DNA from: Lacipirellulaceae bacterium
GTDB taxonomy: Bacteria > Planctomycetota > Planctomycetia > Pirellulales > Lacipirellulaceae
NCBI GenBank assembly: GCA_040218535.1
Contig: JAVJRG010000010.1
Coordinates: 124,001 to 188,000 of the forward strand
DNA length: 64,000 bases
Direction of reading: 5' to 3'
Of this stretch, positions 9,815-19,939 are shown one piece after another. Every line of letters begins with the position of its first letter. Positions within the stretch are counted from its first letter, which is position 1. The notes beneath the pieces are model-generated. The model was given only the letters and a program-made list of their open reading frames with translations. It was not told the origin of the DNA and made no database searches. Both the position numbers and the translations under genes were made by a program.

Positions 9815-10615
9815 ATGGCACTTGTGGCTGCACGACAAAAGATGGCCCCCCAGGAAGAGATCGACCTGGTTTGGGACGAATACAAGCGAGATCCCAGCAG
9901 CCGCGAGTTGCGCAATCGATTGGTGGAGAATTACCTCCCGCTAGTAAAATACAATGGCGAACGCATCTGGTCGCGTTTGCCTGATGGCGTCGAACTCGAC
10001 GATCTGATCTCCGCCGGTGTGTTCGGCCTGATGGATGCGATCAAAGCCTTTGATCGCTCCCGCGGCGTCAAGTTCGAGACCTACTGCGTTCCGCGTATCC
10101 GCGGGGCGATGCTCGACGAGCTCCGTAGCATGGACTGGGTGCCTCGTCTGGTTCGCTCCAAGGCGAGCAAGCTGGCAGCCGCCGTGAAGAAGCTGGAAAC
10201 CGAACATGGCCGCAGCCCCACGATCCATGAACTGGCCGCCCATATGGAAATGAGCGTGCCTGACCTTGAGAAGATGGTCCAAGAGGCAAACGCTGTCGGC
10301 CTAATCAGCCTCAACAAAAAGTGGTACGAAACGGACAGCTACAAGGATGTCCGCGAGATCGACATTCTCGAAGACAAGAAGGGCGAAGACCCGACCCGCC
10401 GGATCCAAAAGTCCGACCTCATGCGGCTTGTCACCAAGGGCCTGAATCGCAACGAACGGCTCATCATCATTCTCTACTACTACGAAGAAATGACGATGAA
10501 GGAAATCGGCGCGACGCTCGACCTGAGCGAAAGCCGCGTGAGCCAAATGCACTCAGCGATCGTGAGCCGCCTGCAGGGCCAACTGGGCCGCCGCCGGCCT
10601 GAGTTCGGGACCTGA
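9815..10615 (+). CDS. fliA: Flagellar sigma factor (FliA/WhiG family)
   Basis: 266 residues, typical length for sigma-28. Region 2 contains DLISAGVFGLMDAIKAFD and the core KFETYCVPRIRGAMLDELRS. Region 3 follows (GRSPTIHELAAHMEMS), and the region 4 helix-turn-helix reads MTMKEIGATLDLSESRVSQ. It directs RNA polymerase to late flagellar and chemotaxis promoters. ATG at 9815 has GGAGGA at the right distance. It closes the flagellar block and is followed by an intrinsic terminator. No anti-sigma flgM gene is seen nearby. Confidence 0.96.
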   Translation: MALVAARQKMAPQEEIDLVWDEYKRDPSSRELRNRLVENYLPLVKYNGERIWSRLPDGVELDDLISAGVFGLMDAIKAFDRSRGVKFETYCVPRIRGAMLDELRSMDWVPRLVRSKASKLAAAVKKLETEHGRSPTIHELAAHMEMSVPDLEKMVQEANAVGLISLNKKWYETDSYKDVREIDILEDKKGEDPTRRIQKSDLMRLVTKGLNRNERLIIILYYYEEMTMKEIGATLDLSESRVSQMHSAIVSRLQGQLGRRRPEFGT

Positions 10616-10644
10616 GTGTCGAGCTAAGCAAAAATTAATCGAAC

Positions 10645-10680
10645 AAGCTGCGGTGCGTTCTTCGCCCCGCAGCTTTTTTT
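10645..10680 (+). terminator. Rho-independent terminator after fliA
   Basis: Stem AAGCTGCGG (10645-10653) with CCGCAGCTT (10667-10675), followed by a run of seven T. It lies 29 bases after the fliA stop codon. Confidence 0.93.
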
Positions 10681-10692
10681 GTTGCGTCAAGA

Positions 10693-10767
10693 AGTGGGCA
10701 GGGGCAGTCGACAGTCTCGTTTGTTAAACCAACGAAACTGCCTACTGCCCCCTGCCGACTGCCCACT
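10693..10767. repeat. Palindromic element between fliA and the pseudopilin gene
   Basis: Imperfect inverted repeat: AGTGGGCAGGGGCAGTCG on the left and CTGCCGACTGCCCACT on the right, with an inner CTCGTTTG/CAACGA pairing. Most of 10616-10912 is accounted for by this and the terminator; the rest is the presumed promoter of the next gene. Confidence 0.75.
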
Positions 10768-10912
10768 ATCTCCACTTCTTCCTTGACTTCTGTGCCGCTG
10801 CACGGTGCAATAGTAGTAGAGAAACCGTACGAATTCAGGGGCTCGCACGGTTTCGCCCCCCTGCAAGGGGCTCAGCTAGGAACAGAGCGGGGTGCCTCCC
10901 TGCCAGGCTCAC

Positions 10913-12652
10913 ATGAAGCGTACTTCTCAATACAGTTTCTCAGTTCAACGCCGCGCGCTGACTCTGGTGGAAATGCTCGTTGGCATGGCCATCACGCTGA
11001 TCATGATGGCCGCTGTGGTGAATTTGTTCGCCAACGTCTCCGGCGGTGTCAGTAATCGCCGTGCCGCGATCGAAATGAATGGCACCCTCCGTCAAGCCCG
11101 CGGCCTGCTGCAGCGCGACCTCGCAGGGGCGACTTGCCCAGGTGTCCCATGGCAGAATCCCGAATCAGGTAACGGGTACATCGAGATCATCGAAGGACGT
11201 TACTCGGATCGCAATCCCAGCTCTTTGGTCGATGGCAACGCTGGAAATGGCGAACTCGATTACGCCACTTCGATCATTCCCGGCACTCAGGTGGGCAATG
11301 GCCTGGCGGATGCGGTCACTGACGGAGGCGGACTAGGCGACCATGACGACATTCTTGCCTTGACGGTGCGAAGTGATAACGAGCCGTTCGTTGGACAAGT
11401 GAACGGGGTCACGGTTGAATCAAATCTTGCCGAGGTGATTTGGTACTCTGTCGAGAATCCGACCAATGGTTCGCTCGGCGAGCCGGGACTGCGCACCGTG
11501 TATCGCCGCGTGTTATTGATCGCACCTTGGGTGGGTCCACTCCAGCTTTCATCAACTGCCCCGATCATCACGCGAAATCCCGTCGACTTTTTCCAGAGGA
11601 ACGATATCTCGGCTCGATTCGATACAACTACCGACACCTGGATACCCAATACGCTGAGCGATCTTACTAAGCGTGAGAATCGAGCAATGCGTGCCGAGGC
11701 TTCCTTGTTTCCTCACGTATTCGTTTCCGAAGGAAGGGGATACGCAGGCGCGCCTACGATCAGCCTTTCACGCAACGACTTCGGTACCATCACGAATCCC
11801 CAAGACGCAGCTGCACAAGCCAACTATTATTCACTGAACGGGAATCCAGTTTTTGTGAGCGGATACAACGTCAGTGTCGGCGGGCGCTATGCTTCTCCTC
11901 CGATTGTTGCAGTCTCTCCAGGCTCCGGCACTTTGGCCGAAGCGGCAACTGCCCGACCCGTTATGCGGGCGATCGAGCAAGGAGCGGGGGCAAACTCCGA
12001 TGTGCTTACTCTTGCATCGCTAACTCATGGTCCCGCACCCTACTATGGGGATCGCGAGGGGGAAGATGTCGTTCTGAGCGATATCCTGGCGTGGGATTTG
12101 CGAGTCTTTGATCCAGGCGCACCGCTCGTCACGACAGCCGGAGTGGTTTTAGAACCGTCCGATCTTGGCTGGTATGTTCCGACCGCACTGAACGATGTCG
12201 TTGGATTTGGTGCGTATGTTGACCTCGGTTGGGGTGACTTGGACAAGAGCAGTAATATCACCACCGCTGAGAACTATCAGCCCCCAAGCAACTTGCCCCG
12301 ACCACTCTTTCGACTCCCCCGCAACGCACGGCAGTTTACTGGGTACCCATGTGTTTACGATACTTGGTCCACTCACTATGAGTCAGATGGACTCGATCAA
12401 GACAATAGAGACGGGGACTTAGACCTACAAGCGGTTAACGCTAACGGAATTCCGTTAGGGTATTTCACGGGTGAAGACGAAGGCACCGATGGTTTTGACA
12501 ACGACAATGCGAATGGTGTTGACGATGCCCTCGAACGAGAAACCTCTCCCCCGTACGACGTCAAGCTTCCCGCCGTGAAAGTCATCATGCGAGCCTACGA
12601 GCGCGACTCACGGCAAATTCGTGAGACCTCGGTGACGCAGTCTTTCCAATAG
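10913..12652 (+). CDS. Large prepilin-type pseudopilin (PulJ-like N-terminus)
   Basis: About 579 residues, much longer than usual minor pseudopilins. The N-terminus MKRTSQYSFSVQRRA precedes LTLVEMLVGMAITLIMMA, which has the class III prepilin form: basic leader, a cut before the hydrophobic helix, and glutamate at mature position 5. Position -1 is alanine in place of the usual glycine. The rest is a large extracellular domain rich in Asn, Asp, Gly and Thr. ATG at 10913 is preferred to an in-frame GTG at 10892 because it gives a normal leader length. The likely processing enzyme is encoded at 55770-57116. Other pseudopilin genes are not adjacent. Confidence 0.82.
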   Translation: MKRTSQYSFSVQRRALTLVEMLVGMAITLIMMAAVVNLFANVSGGVSNRRAAIEMNGTLRQARGLLQRDLAGATCPGVPWQNPESGNGYIEIIEGRYSDRNPSSLVDGNAGNGELDYATSIIPGTQVGNGLADAVTDGGGLGDHDDILALTVRSDNEPFVGQVNGVTVESNLAEVIWYSVENPTNGSLGEPGLRTVYRRVLLIAPWVGPLQLSSTAPIITRNPVDFFQRNDISARFDTTTDTWIPNTLSDLTKRENRAMRAEASLFPHVFVSEGRGYAGAPTISLSRNDFGTITNPQDAAAQANYYSLNGNPVFVSGYNVSVGGRYASPPIVAVSPGSGTLAEAATARPVMRAIEQGAGANSDVLTLASLTHGPAPYYGDREGEDVVLSDILAWDLRVFDPGAPLVTTAGVVLEPSDLGWYVPTALNDVVGFGAYVDLGWGDLDKSSNITTAENYQPPSNLPRPLFRLPRNARQFTGYPCVYDTWSTHYESDGLDQDNRDGDLDLQAVNANGIPLGYFTGEDEGTDGFDNDNANGVDDALERETSPPYDVKLPAVKVIMRAYERDSRQIRETSVTQSFQ

Positions 12653-12689
12653 CCCAGTGAGATTCGCCCGCGATCTACGCATCGCGGAA

Positions 12690-13028
12690 ATGATGGACCA
12701 ATTCCTCGCTCACTCTTTCCGACTACGCCACCCTTGGGAATGCGAGCAAAAAGACGCATCGACTTGCTGGTCGCGCGGGTTTCACAAACCGACCGGGCTG
12801 GAACCGAGTGATCGGCTTTGGCTGGTTGTCTCCGGTTTGCCCATGGGTTGCTCTGTCAGCTTGAATGGCCAAGAACTTCCAGCGCCTGACGCGGACAAGC
12901 CAGGGCAGTATGAGGTGACGGAATTTCTCGGCGATTCCAACCGCGTTGAGATTCTCGTCCCGGGCATGACGGACCAAGAGGTGAAGTTTCCCTACGACGT
13001 GCGACTGGGCATCATGGGCTACGAATGA
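12690..13028 (+). CDS. Hypothetical protein, possibly a small beta-sandwich
   Basis: 112 residues from ATG at 12690 (an in-frame GTG at 12657 would add 11). Not recognised. The middle reads GLPMGCSVSLNGQELP followed by YEVTEFLGDSNRVEILV, a pattern like the sugar-binding jelly-roll domains of glycosidases, in which a loop names a small ligand-like substituent and strands follow. No signal peptide. It starts 37 bases after the pseudopilin stop, so co-transcription is likely. Function unknown. Confidence 0.6.
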   Translation: MMDQFLAHSFRLRHPWECEQKDASTCWSRGFHKPTGLEPSDRLWLVVSGLPMGCSVSLNGQELPAPDADKPGQYEVTEFLGDSNRVEILVPGMTDQEVKFPYDVRLGIMGYE

Positions 13029-13031
13029 ATA

Positions 13032-13160
13032 GGACGCGGAAAAACGCGGATTGAGCAGATCACGGCGGATTATAGTGAGCGGGTTCAAGCCAACCGCATG
13101 CCTTACTCTTTTCTGTTAGAATCTGCGTTGAGCCGCCCAATCGGCTTTTATCCGCGTTCC
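13032..13160. repeat. Composite palindromic element
   Basis: Left part GGACGCGGAAAAACGCGGATT and right part ATCGGCTTTTATCCGCGTTCC are near-complements around a longer loop. Related left arms start at 14439 and 48982. It fills most of the gap before the DUF1080 gene. Confidence 0.65.
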
Positions 13161-13182
13161 ATTCCTCACCTTAAAGATCGTC

Positions 13183-14439
13183 ATGCTCTCACACCGCACG
13201 TACTCTATTTGTTGTTTGCTACTTTTGACTTGCTCACTTGCTTACTCGAAAGAGACGCAACTCGACGACAACCAACTCACCGCGGAACAAATCGCCCAAG
13301 GCTGGCTCTCCCTCTTCGACGGTGAAACCCTCTTCGGCTGGAAGCACACAAGCGATGCCAACTGGCGTGTCGAGAACGGCGTCATCAAAGTCGACTCGGG
13401 GAAGCAAGGCTGGCTGATGACGACCAGCCAATTCGCGGACTTTGAACTCATTCTCGAGTATCGCTGCCCGAAAGAAACCAACAGCGGGGTCTTTCTGCGT
13501 TCAACTCTGAACCCTAAAGACCCCGAGAAGGATTGTCTGGAAGTCAACATTGCTCCGCCGAGCAATAAGTTTCCTACCAGCTATCTAGTCGCACGCCGTT
13601 CCCTTTACGACAAAGAACTGCCGCGTACGGAAGAACTGAAAGATGGCCGTACCGTGCAGCTCGATCCCTGGGATGGCCAGTGGCATGAATTGAAGATGAA
13701 AATCATGCGGATGCCCAATCAGAAGACCTCTCGAGCGCTCCTCGCGACGCTGCTCGATGGCGTTCCGCAAGGGCTGGCGACGGTCAACGAGCCAACCCAC
13801 GGGCATATCGGGTTACAGTTTCGCGAGGGTAGCATCGAATTCCGCAACATTCGTTTACGTCCGCTTCAACTAGAAGCGATTTTCGATGGACAATCACTTG
13901 CCGGCTGGAACAAGGATAAGGCCGAGGCAAGCCGGTTTGAGATTACTGACGACGGCGAGCTCCGCGTCCTCGATGGCCGCGGCCAGTTGGAGAGCAAAAA
14001 ATCCTACGGCGATTTTCTACTCCAGCTCGATTGCCGCGTCGATGGCGACGGCCTGAACTCAGGCGTCTTCTTCCGCTGCATTCCAGGCGACTTCATGATG
14101 GGCTACGAATGTCAGATCAGTAACGCGATGAAAGACGGCGACCCCACCCAACCCGCCGACTGCGGCACCGGCGGCATCTTCCGCCGCCAGAATGCCCGCC
14201 GTATCGTGGCGAAAGACCGCGAGTGGTTCACGATGACGCTGCTTGCCAACGGACCCCATATGGCCTCGTGGACAAACGGCTACCAAGTGAGTGATTGGAC
14301 CGACACTCGCGAGCCGCACGAGAACCCACGAAAGGGCCTCCGCTTAGAGCCCGGTACGCTGGCCATTCAAGGGCACGATCCAACAACAGATATTCGGTTT
14401 AAGAACATCAGGATTGTTGAGTTTCCAGAGAAGAAATAG
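13183..14439 (+). CDS. Secreted protein with two DUF1080 (3-keto-disaccharide hydrolase-like) domains
   Basis: 418 residues. A signal peptide (MLSHRTYSICCLLLLTCSLAYS) is followed by two similar lectin-like halves. The first begins GWLSLFDGETLFGWKHT (about 39) and the second IFDGQSLAGWNKD (about 232). Each has the NSGVFLR / NSGVFFR strand typical of DUF1080. Members of this family act on 3-keto-glycosides or bind sugars and are greatly expanded in planctomycetes. The protein is probably periplasmic and takes part in carbohydrate turnover, but no catalytic residues can be assigned by eye. The stop TAG abuts a GGACGCGGAAGAACGCGG repeat. Confidence 0.88.
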   Translation: MLSHRTYSICCLLLLTCSLAYSKETQLDDNQLTAEQIAQGWLSLFDGETLFGWKHTSDANWRVENGVIKVDSGKQGWLMTTSQFADFELILEYRCPKETNSGVFLRSTLNPKDPEKDCLEVNIAPPSNKFPTSYLVARRSLYDKELPRTEELKDGRTVQLDPWDGQWHELKMKIMRMPNQKTSRALLATLLDGVPQGLATVNEPTHGHIGLQFREGSIEFRNIRLRPLQLEAIFDGQSLAGWNKDKAEASRFEITDDGELRVLDGRGQLESKKSYGDFLLQLDCRVDGDGLNSGVFFRCIPGDFMMGYECQISNAMKDGDPTQPADCGTGGIFRRQNARRIVAKDREWFTMTLLANGPHMASWTNGYQVSDWTDTREPHENPRKGLRLEPGTLAIQGHDPTTDIRFKNIRIVEFPEKK

Positions 14440-14492
14440 GACGCGGAAGAACGCGGATTGGGCGGATACGAAATCGTCCCGGAGGGACGGAA

Positions 14493-14530
14493 CGTTAATA
14501 GCCCCGGGATAAATCCCGGGGCTATTAACG
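14493..14530. repeat. Perfect hairpin after the DUF1080 gene
   Basis: CGTTAATAGCCCCGGGA (14493-14509) is the exact complement of TCCCGGGGCTATTAACG (14514-14530) with a four-base loop. It could terminate the DUF1080 transcript, although no T tract follows on the plus strand. Confidence 0.85.
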
Positions 14531-14634
14531 CGTGCCGCTTGCCACTCGATTGACTCCGAACCAAAATACTGAATTCACGCTCTCTCAGATAATCACACCC
14601 CCCACCTACGCTCACACACAGAAAGATCGTTTCG

Positions 14635-15849
<1,215 letters not shown>

Positions 15850-15859
15850 TCGCAACAAA

Positions 15860-15998
15860 GTCTCGCGCAGAGTCGCAGAGACGCAGAGCTTCAACTTCAA
15901 TTCTTAGTAGCAATAGAACCTCTCGAATGCGGTGCAAAGACGAATTCCCTCACGGCTTGACCAACTGACCACTGCGCCTCCGCGTCTCTGCGCGAGAC
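15860..15998. repeat. Inverted repeat between argG and the ABC permease
   Basis: Left part GTCTCGCGCAGAGTCGCAGA (15860 on) and right part TCCGCGTCTCTGCGCGAGAC ending at 15998 are near-complements flanking about 90 bases of unassigned sequence. The right arm ends four bases before the next start codon. Confidence 0.72.
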
Positions 15999-16002
15999 AA
16001 TC

Positions 16003-17649
16003 ATGTATCTCTTAGAGAATCCCGTCCTCCAACGTGAGCTCGTCTCGAACCTCCGCATGACACGGAGCTTCGTCTTGCTGGCGGCTTATGTCGGGCTTTT
16101 GGGTCTTCTGGTTTACGCCGCATGGCCGGGCGAGCAGAAGCTCGACCTTGCGCGGCCGGAGAAGGCGCAGGAGTTGGTCAATCTGTTCTTCTTCGGGCAG
16201 TACCTTCTCGTCTCCTTGATGACGCCCAGCTTTGCGGCCGGGGCAATTACCGGCGAGAAGGAACGCGAGAGCTTTGAGATGCTGATGGCCTCTCCCATCA
16301 AGCCGGGAGCAATCGTCCTGGGCAAACTGGCGGCGTCGCTCACACATTTGGCCATCCTGATGGTGTGCTCACTGCCGATCGTGATGCTCTGCTTGCCGTT
16401 GGGTGGTGTTTCGCTCTATGAGGTTTTCGCTGCGTACTTTGCGATGGTTACCTCGGTGGCGCTCTTTGGCATGATCTGCCTCTGGTGCAGCAGCTTCTTC
16501 GGTAGGACGAGTGCCGCCCTCGTGGTGAGTTATTTAATCATTCTGCCCTTAGTTATGGTTGGAGTATTGATTTGGCAAGCCTTTCAACAGAACGCTTCCT
16601 TGCGACTGCTGATATTCACCACTGTAGCGCCTATCGCATGCGGTTCGGTCGCAGTTCTACTGTGGTACGACATTACACGACGCCTCCTAAGTGCCCAAGA
16701 CTTGGGAACCGAGGGAAAACAAACGATCGACCTGGAGACTGAAGCCAAGGAAGCCGTCGGGCTCTACATCAATCGCGAAGATTGGCCCGATCGGATGTTT
16801 GCTCCACCAAAGCGGACGACTTTTCTGGAAGAGAAGGCCAATCCGATCTACGACAAGGAGATCCGCAGCGAAATATTCAGTCAAGGAACACTCATGCTGC
16901 GACTGGTGATCCAGATCAGCATGTTTCTGGCGTTGTTCGTCATGGCGGTCTGCTTGTATCTCTATCCGCAGCATGCGGCTTGGTACATCGCTTACGTCTT
17001 GATGTTTAACCTGCTCGTCGGCCCCGTCTTCTCCGCTGGCAGCATTACCAGCGAACGCGAACGACAAACGCTCGACCTCTTGCTGACAACGCTGATCACC
17101 CCTTGGCAGATGCTTTGGGGAAAGTTGTTCTCGGGGTTGCGAGTCTCCTCCGTGCTGACAGGTTTTCTGCTCTGGCCGGTCGTTCTCGCGTGTATTCTGC
17201 CGAGTGACTACTGGTCGAACCTGCCCACGATGGGCGGGTACCTACTGATTGTCGCGGCGTGTGCGATCACGACGGCAATGGTTGCTCTGTTCTGTTCGAC
17301 ACTGTTCCGCAAGTCGGCAACCGCCCTGATGGCTTCCTACTTGATTCTGGCGACGCTGTTCCTAGCCCCCTCGGCTGCGAATGTGTTCACGGACACTTTT
17401 TTGCAGGATAGCGATGCCGACAGGATCGCTGAACTCACCCAGATCACCAGCCCCTTCGCGGCAAGCTTCAACCTACCGCTGAACGTTACCACCAAAGATC
17501 GAAGTGGCAAAGAGACGGCAGTCAGCAATGTCGACCGCATCGATGTGCGGATCTTCTGGGGTTACCTCGGGTTTAGTTTGCTGCTCAACGGAGGTTTGCT
17601 GCTTGCAATGAGCTGGCTATTTAACGTGCGCTGGCGTGTCTCCGAGTGA
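16003..17649 (+). CDS. ABC-2 type transporter permease
   Basis: 548 residues with about twelve hydrophobic segments arranged as two related halves (about 18-225 and 305-540), joined by a polar linker (about 226-300). Each half has the same motif after its second helix: AGAITGEKERESFEMLM and AGSITSERERQTLDLLL, typical of ABC-2 and Gld/NatB-like permeases. It presumably forms the membrane part of an exporter, but the ATPase is not adjacent. The partial gene at the right edge of the window belongs to the same broad group. Substrate unknown. Confidence 0.88.
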   Translation: MYLLENPVLQRELVSNLRMTRSFVLLAAYVGLLGLLVYAAWPGEQKLDLARPEKAQELVNLFFFGQYLLVSLMTPSFAAGAITGEKERESFEMLMASPIKPGAIVLGKLAASLTHLAILMVCSLPIVMLCLPLGGVSLYEVFAAYFAMVTSVALFGMICLWCSSFFGRTSAALVVSYLIILPLVMVGVLIWQAFQQNASLRLLIFTTVAPIACGSVAVLLWYDITRRLLSAQDLGTEGKQTIDLETEAKEAVGLYINREDWPDRMFAPPKRTTFLEEKANPIYDKEIRSEIFSQGTLMLRLVIQISMFLALFVMAVCLYLYPQHAAWYIAYVLMFNLLVGPVFSAGSITSERERQTLDLLLTTLITPWQMLWGKLFSGLRVSSVLTGFLLWPVVLACILPSDYWSNLPTMGGYLLIVAACAITTAMVALFCSTLFRKSATALMASYLILATLFLAPSAANVFTDTFLQDSDADRIAELTQITSPFAASFNLPLNVTTKDRSGKETAVSNVDRIDVRIFWGYLGFSLLLNGGLLLAMSWLFNVRWRVSE

Positions 17650-17656
17650 GTTCACA

Positions 17657-17727
17657 GTTACGCCTTGAGGCGGCCCAACGTTTGCCCAATCCCTCACGCT
17701 CTATCAAAGCCGCCTGAAGGCGGAACT
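17657..17727. repeat. Inverted repeat upstream of yaaA
   Basis: AGTTACGCCTTGAGGCGGC at 17657 on and GCCGCCTGAAGGCGGAACT ending at 17727 can pair, and each arm is itself a small hairpin (CGCCTTGAGGCG, CCGCCTGAAGGCGG). It fills the gap between the permease and yaaA. Confidence 0.7.
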
Positions 17728-17737
17728 ACAGGCAATC

Positions 17738-18514
17738 ATGATCATCCTACTATCCCCTGCAAAGACACTCGATTTTGAGAATACGGCATCGACCGACGAA
17801 TCGACGAAACCACATTTCCACTCACAGGCAAATCGCCTGGCGGAAGAAGTCGGTAAGTGTTCGATAGCTGAGCTTTGCAAGCTGATGAGTGTCAGCGAGA
17901 ACCTTGGAAATCAAGTCCACGGCTTTTTTTCTGAGTGGTCGAACCGATACAACGTGAAGCGAGCCAAGCAAGCAATCTATGCTTTCAGGGGTGATGTCTA
18001 TCGGGGTTTCGAGGTCGATACCGCCGACGAGGAGACGATCGAGTTCGCTCAACAACACCTGAGGATTCTTTCCGGCCTCTACGGTTTGCTCCGCCCGCTA
18101 GATCTCATGCAACCCTACCGCTTAGAGATGGGAACTGATCTCAAGGGAGAACACGGCAAGAACCTCTACGAACATTGGAGGGACTCAATAGCGAAGCTCA
18201 TTGACGAAACCTTGGATGATCATGGCAATCCATTGCTCATCAATCTCGCTTCGCAAGAGTACTTCACGGCTGCTAAAGCAGGAACGTTCGACTGCGAGTT
18301 GGTTACTCCCGTCTTCAAGGAATTCCACAAGGGCAAGTACAAAGTGATGAGCTTTCTCGCTAAAGTTGCCCGTGGCTCGATGGCGCGGTGGATATGCGAA
18401 AAGCGTGTTGACACTGTCGCTGGCTTGAGACGTTTCCGAAAAGATGGATATGAGTACAACGCTGACATGTCGAGCGACACGGAACTGGTATTCAGTCGCG
18501 AGAAGCGTCCGTAA
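17738..18514 (+). CDS. yaaA: YaaA family peroxide-stress protein (UPF0246)
   Basis: 258 residues, the family's usual length. The hallmark start IILLSPAKTLDF, then GDVYRGF (about residue 88), LRILSGLYGLLRPLD (about 108) and MSFLAKVARGSMARW (about 205) all match. In E. coli YaaA limits free iron and damage under hydrogen peroxide and binds DNA; the same role is likely but not shown here. It is cytoplasmic. The gene is single, between a palindrome and the aspartate carbamoyltransferase gene on the same strand. Confidence 0.95.
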   Translation: MIILLSPAKTLDFENTASTDESTKPHFHSQANRLAEEVGKCSIAELCKLMSVSENLGNQVHGFFSEWSNRYNVKRAKQAIYAFRGDVYRGFEVDTADEETIEFAQQHLRILSGLYGLLRPLDLMQPYRLEMGTDLKGEHGKNLYEHWRDSIAKLIDETLDDHGNPLLINLASQEYFTAAKAGTFDCELVTPVFKEFHKGKYKVMSFLAKVARGSMARWICEKRVDTVAGLRRFRKDGYEYNADMSSDTELVFSREKRP

Positions 18515-18617
18515 CGCACATTGCGGTTTTAGCGTATGCTCTCTCGCTTGACGTTGGTAGCAGTACTGTGCGATGATCGAAGCTCTAGCGAGTCTTCCGT
18601 CCTTCTGAGAGCTAATC

Positions 18618-19895
18618 ATGTCTCAACCGCCGACTGACCCGAAACAGCCGACGCGAGACGAGCTTGACCTATTGCTCTATCAGTCCCGCATCGATCGCCC
18701 GGTGCGGATGAAAATCCCCGAGCTCAACCGCGAGGATCGCCCTCGCCATGTGATTTTCGGGCGGCAGTTTAGCGTGGACATGCTGGAGAGCCTCGCTTGC
18801 ACCGCGGACGAGATTCGGCAAATCTCCAAGAGCCGTGATGGGCAAGATTTCCTCATCAATTTGCTCCACCACAAGCGAGCGATGCTGTACTTCACGCAGC
18901 CCTCGACGCGGACGTTCCTCTCCTTCATGTCGGCCTGCCAAATTCTTGGTATTACTTGCAACGAAGTTCGCAATCCGGAGACCTCTTCAGAAACCAAAGG
19001 CGAAACACGCTTTGACTCGCTGCGGATGTTCAGTAGTTACTTCGACTTGATCATTATGCGGAGCCCAGTGGCGCGGCTGGCTGAGTCGTGTGCTTACCTG
19101 ATGAATGACCTGGAACAATCTGGCAACCGCAGTGTCCCGATTATTAACGCTGGTTCGGGAGCTGATCAGCACCCGACGCAGGCGTTGCTCGACATCTACA
19201 CCTTGCAACGCACGTTTCAATTCATCGACCCGCGTGATTCGCCAGTCGCCAATCGCTTCGATCAGTTGAGCCGTGATTATCCCGATTTGACGAAGGGTCT
19301 CTCAAATAAGGTCTACGCCTTCTGCGGTGACATTGGTCGGGGGCGAACTGTTCGATCGCTGGCAACGCTGCTGGCTCACTATGAGAATGTCACGCTCGTG
19401 TTTGTGGCTCCCGACCATCCGACCTTGGTACTGCGGGATGATCTGCGACAGCAACTGCTCAGACAGAACGTCAAAACAATTGAGGTCGACTCGTTTGAAT
19501 CTCCAATCGATGGCAAGCCGCTGATCGAACAGCTTGATGCTCTCTATATGACGCGGATTCAGAGCGAGCACAATAACCCAAAAGATGAAGAAGCGTTCGC
19601 AAAGATCAACTTTGATCGCTACAAGCTCACGCCTGATCTCGTGGCACGGATGAAACGCTTTGCCCCAATCCTCCATCCGTTCCCTCGAGACCAACACTTC
19701 GGCGAGATTCCGACCGAAATTGACGACGACCCACGGGCGATGTACTTTCGTCAGGCGCGTAACGGGATGTGGTCACGGGCATCTCTTCTGGCACACGTTT
19801 TTGGTGTCGAGCATCAGATCACCCGCTTCTTCCGTGATCAGTACAGCGATTGGCACGGGACTGCTGGAGCCGCCGAGGCCAATGTCATTCGATGA
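18618..19895 (+). CDS. pyrB: Aspartate carbamoyltransferase, extended form
   Basis: 425 residues, against about 310 for E. coli PyrB. It catalyses carbamoyl phosphate plus aspartate to carbamoyl aspartate in pyrimidine synthesis. Ligand motifs are recognisable: PSTRTFLSF (carbamoyl-phosphate loop, usual second arginine replaced by Phe), TKGET, IMRSP, GADQHPTQ, GRTVRSL, YMTRIQSE and HPFPR. The extra length is an N-terminal extension of about 50 residues and an insertion near residues 196-222 (FQFIDPRDSPVANRFDQLSR). The regulatory chain gene pyrI is not adjacent. An ornithine-type enzyme is less likely given the QHPTQ and MTRIQ motifs. Confidence 0.88.
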   Translation: MSQPPTDPKQPTRDELDLLLYQSRIDRPVRMKIPELNREDRPRHVIFGRQFSVDMLESLACTADEIRQISKSRDGQDFLINLLHHKRAMLYFTQPSTRTFLSFMSACQILGITCNEVRNPETSSETKGETRFDSLRMFSSYFDLIIMRSPVARLAESCAYLMNDLEQSGNRSVPIINAGSGADQHPTQALLDIYTLQRTFQFIDPRDSPVANRFDQLSRDYPDLTKGLSNKVYAFCGDIGRGRTVRSLATLLAHYENVTLVFVAPDHPTLVLRDDLRQQLLRQNVKTIEVDSFESPIDGKPLIEQLDALYMTRIQSEHNNPKDEEAFAKINFDRYKLTPDLVARMKRFAPILHPFPRDQHFGEIPTEIDDDPRAMYFRQARNGMWSRASLLAHVFGVEHQITRFFRDQYSDWHGTAGAAEANVIR

Positions 19896-19939
19896 CAATC
19901 TGATTCGATGACAGAACGCATTGCCCCAAGAAACGCGTC

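Noticed and set aside
14440-14634. Possible arginine leader or riboswitch before argG
   Set aside because: Only a repeat arm and a perfect hairpin are seen, with no short frame rich in Arg and no recognisable aptamer.
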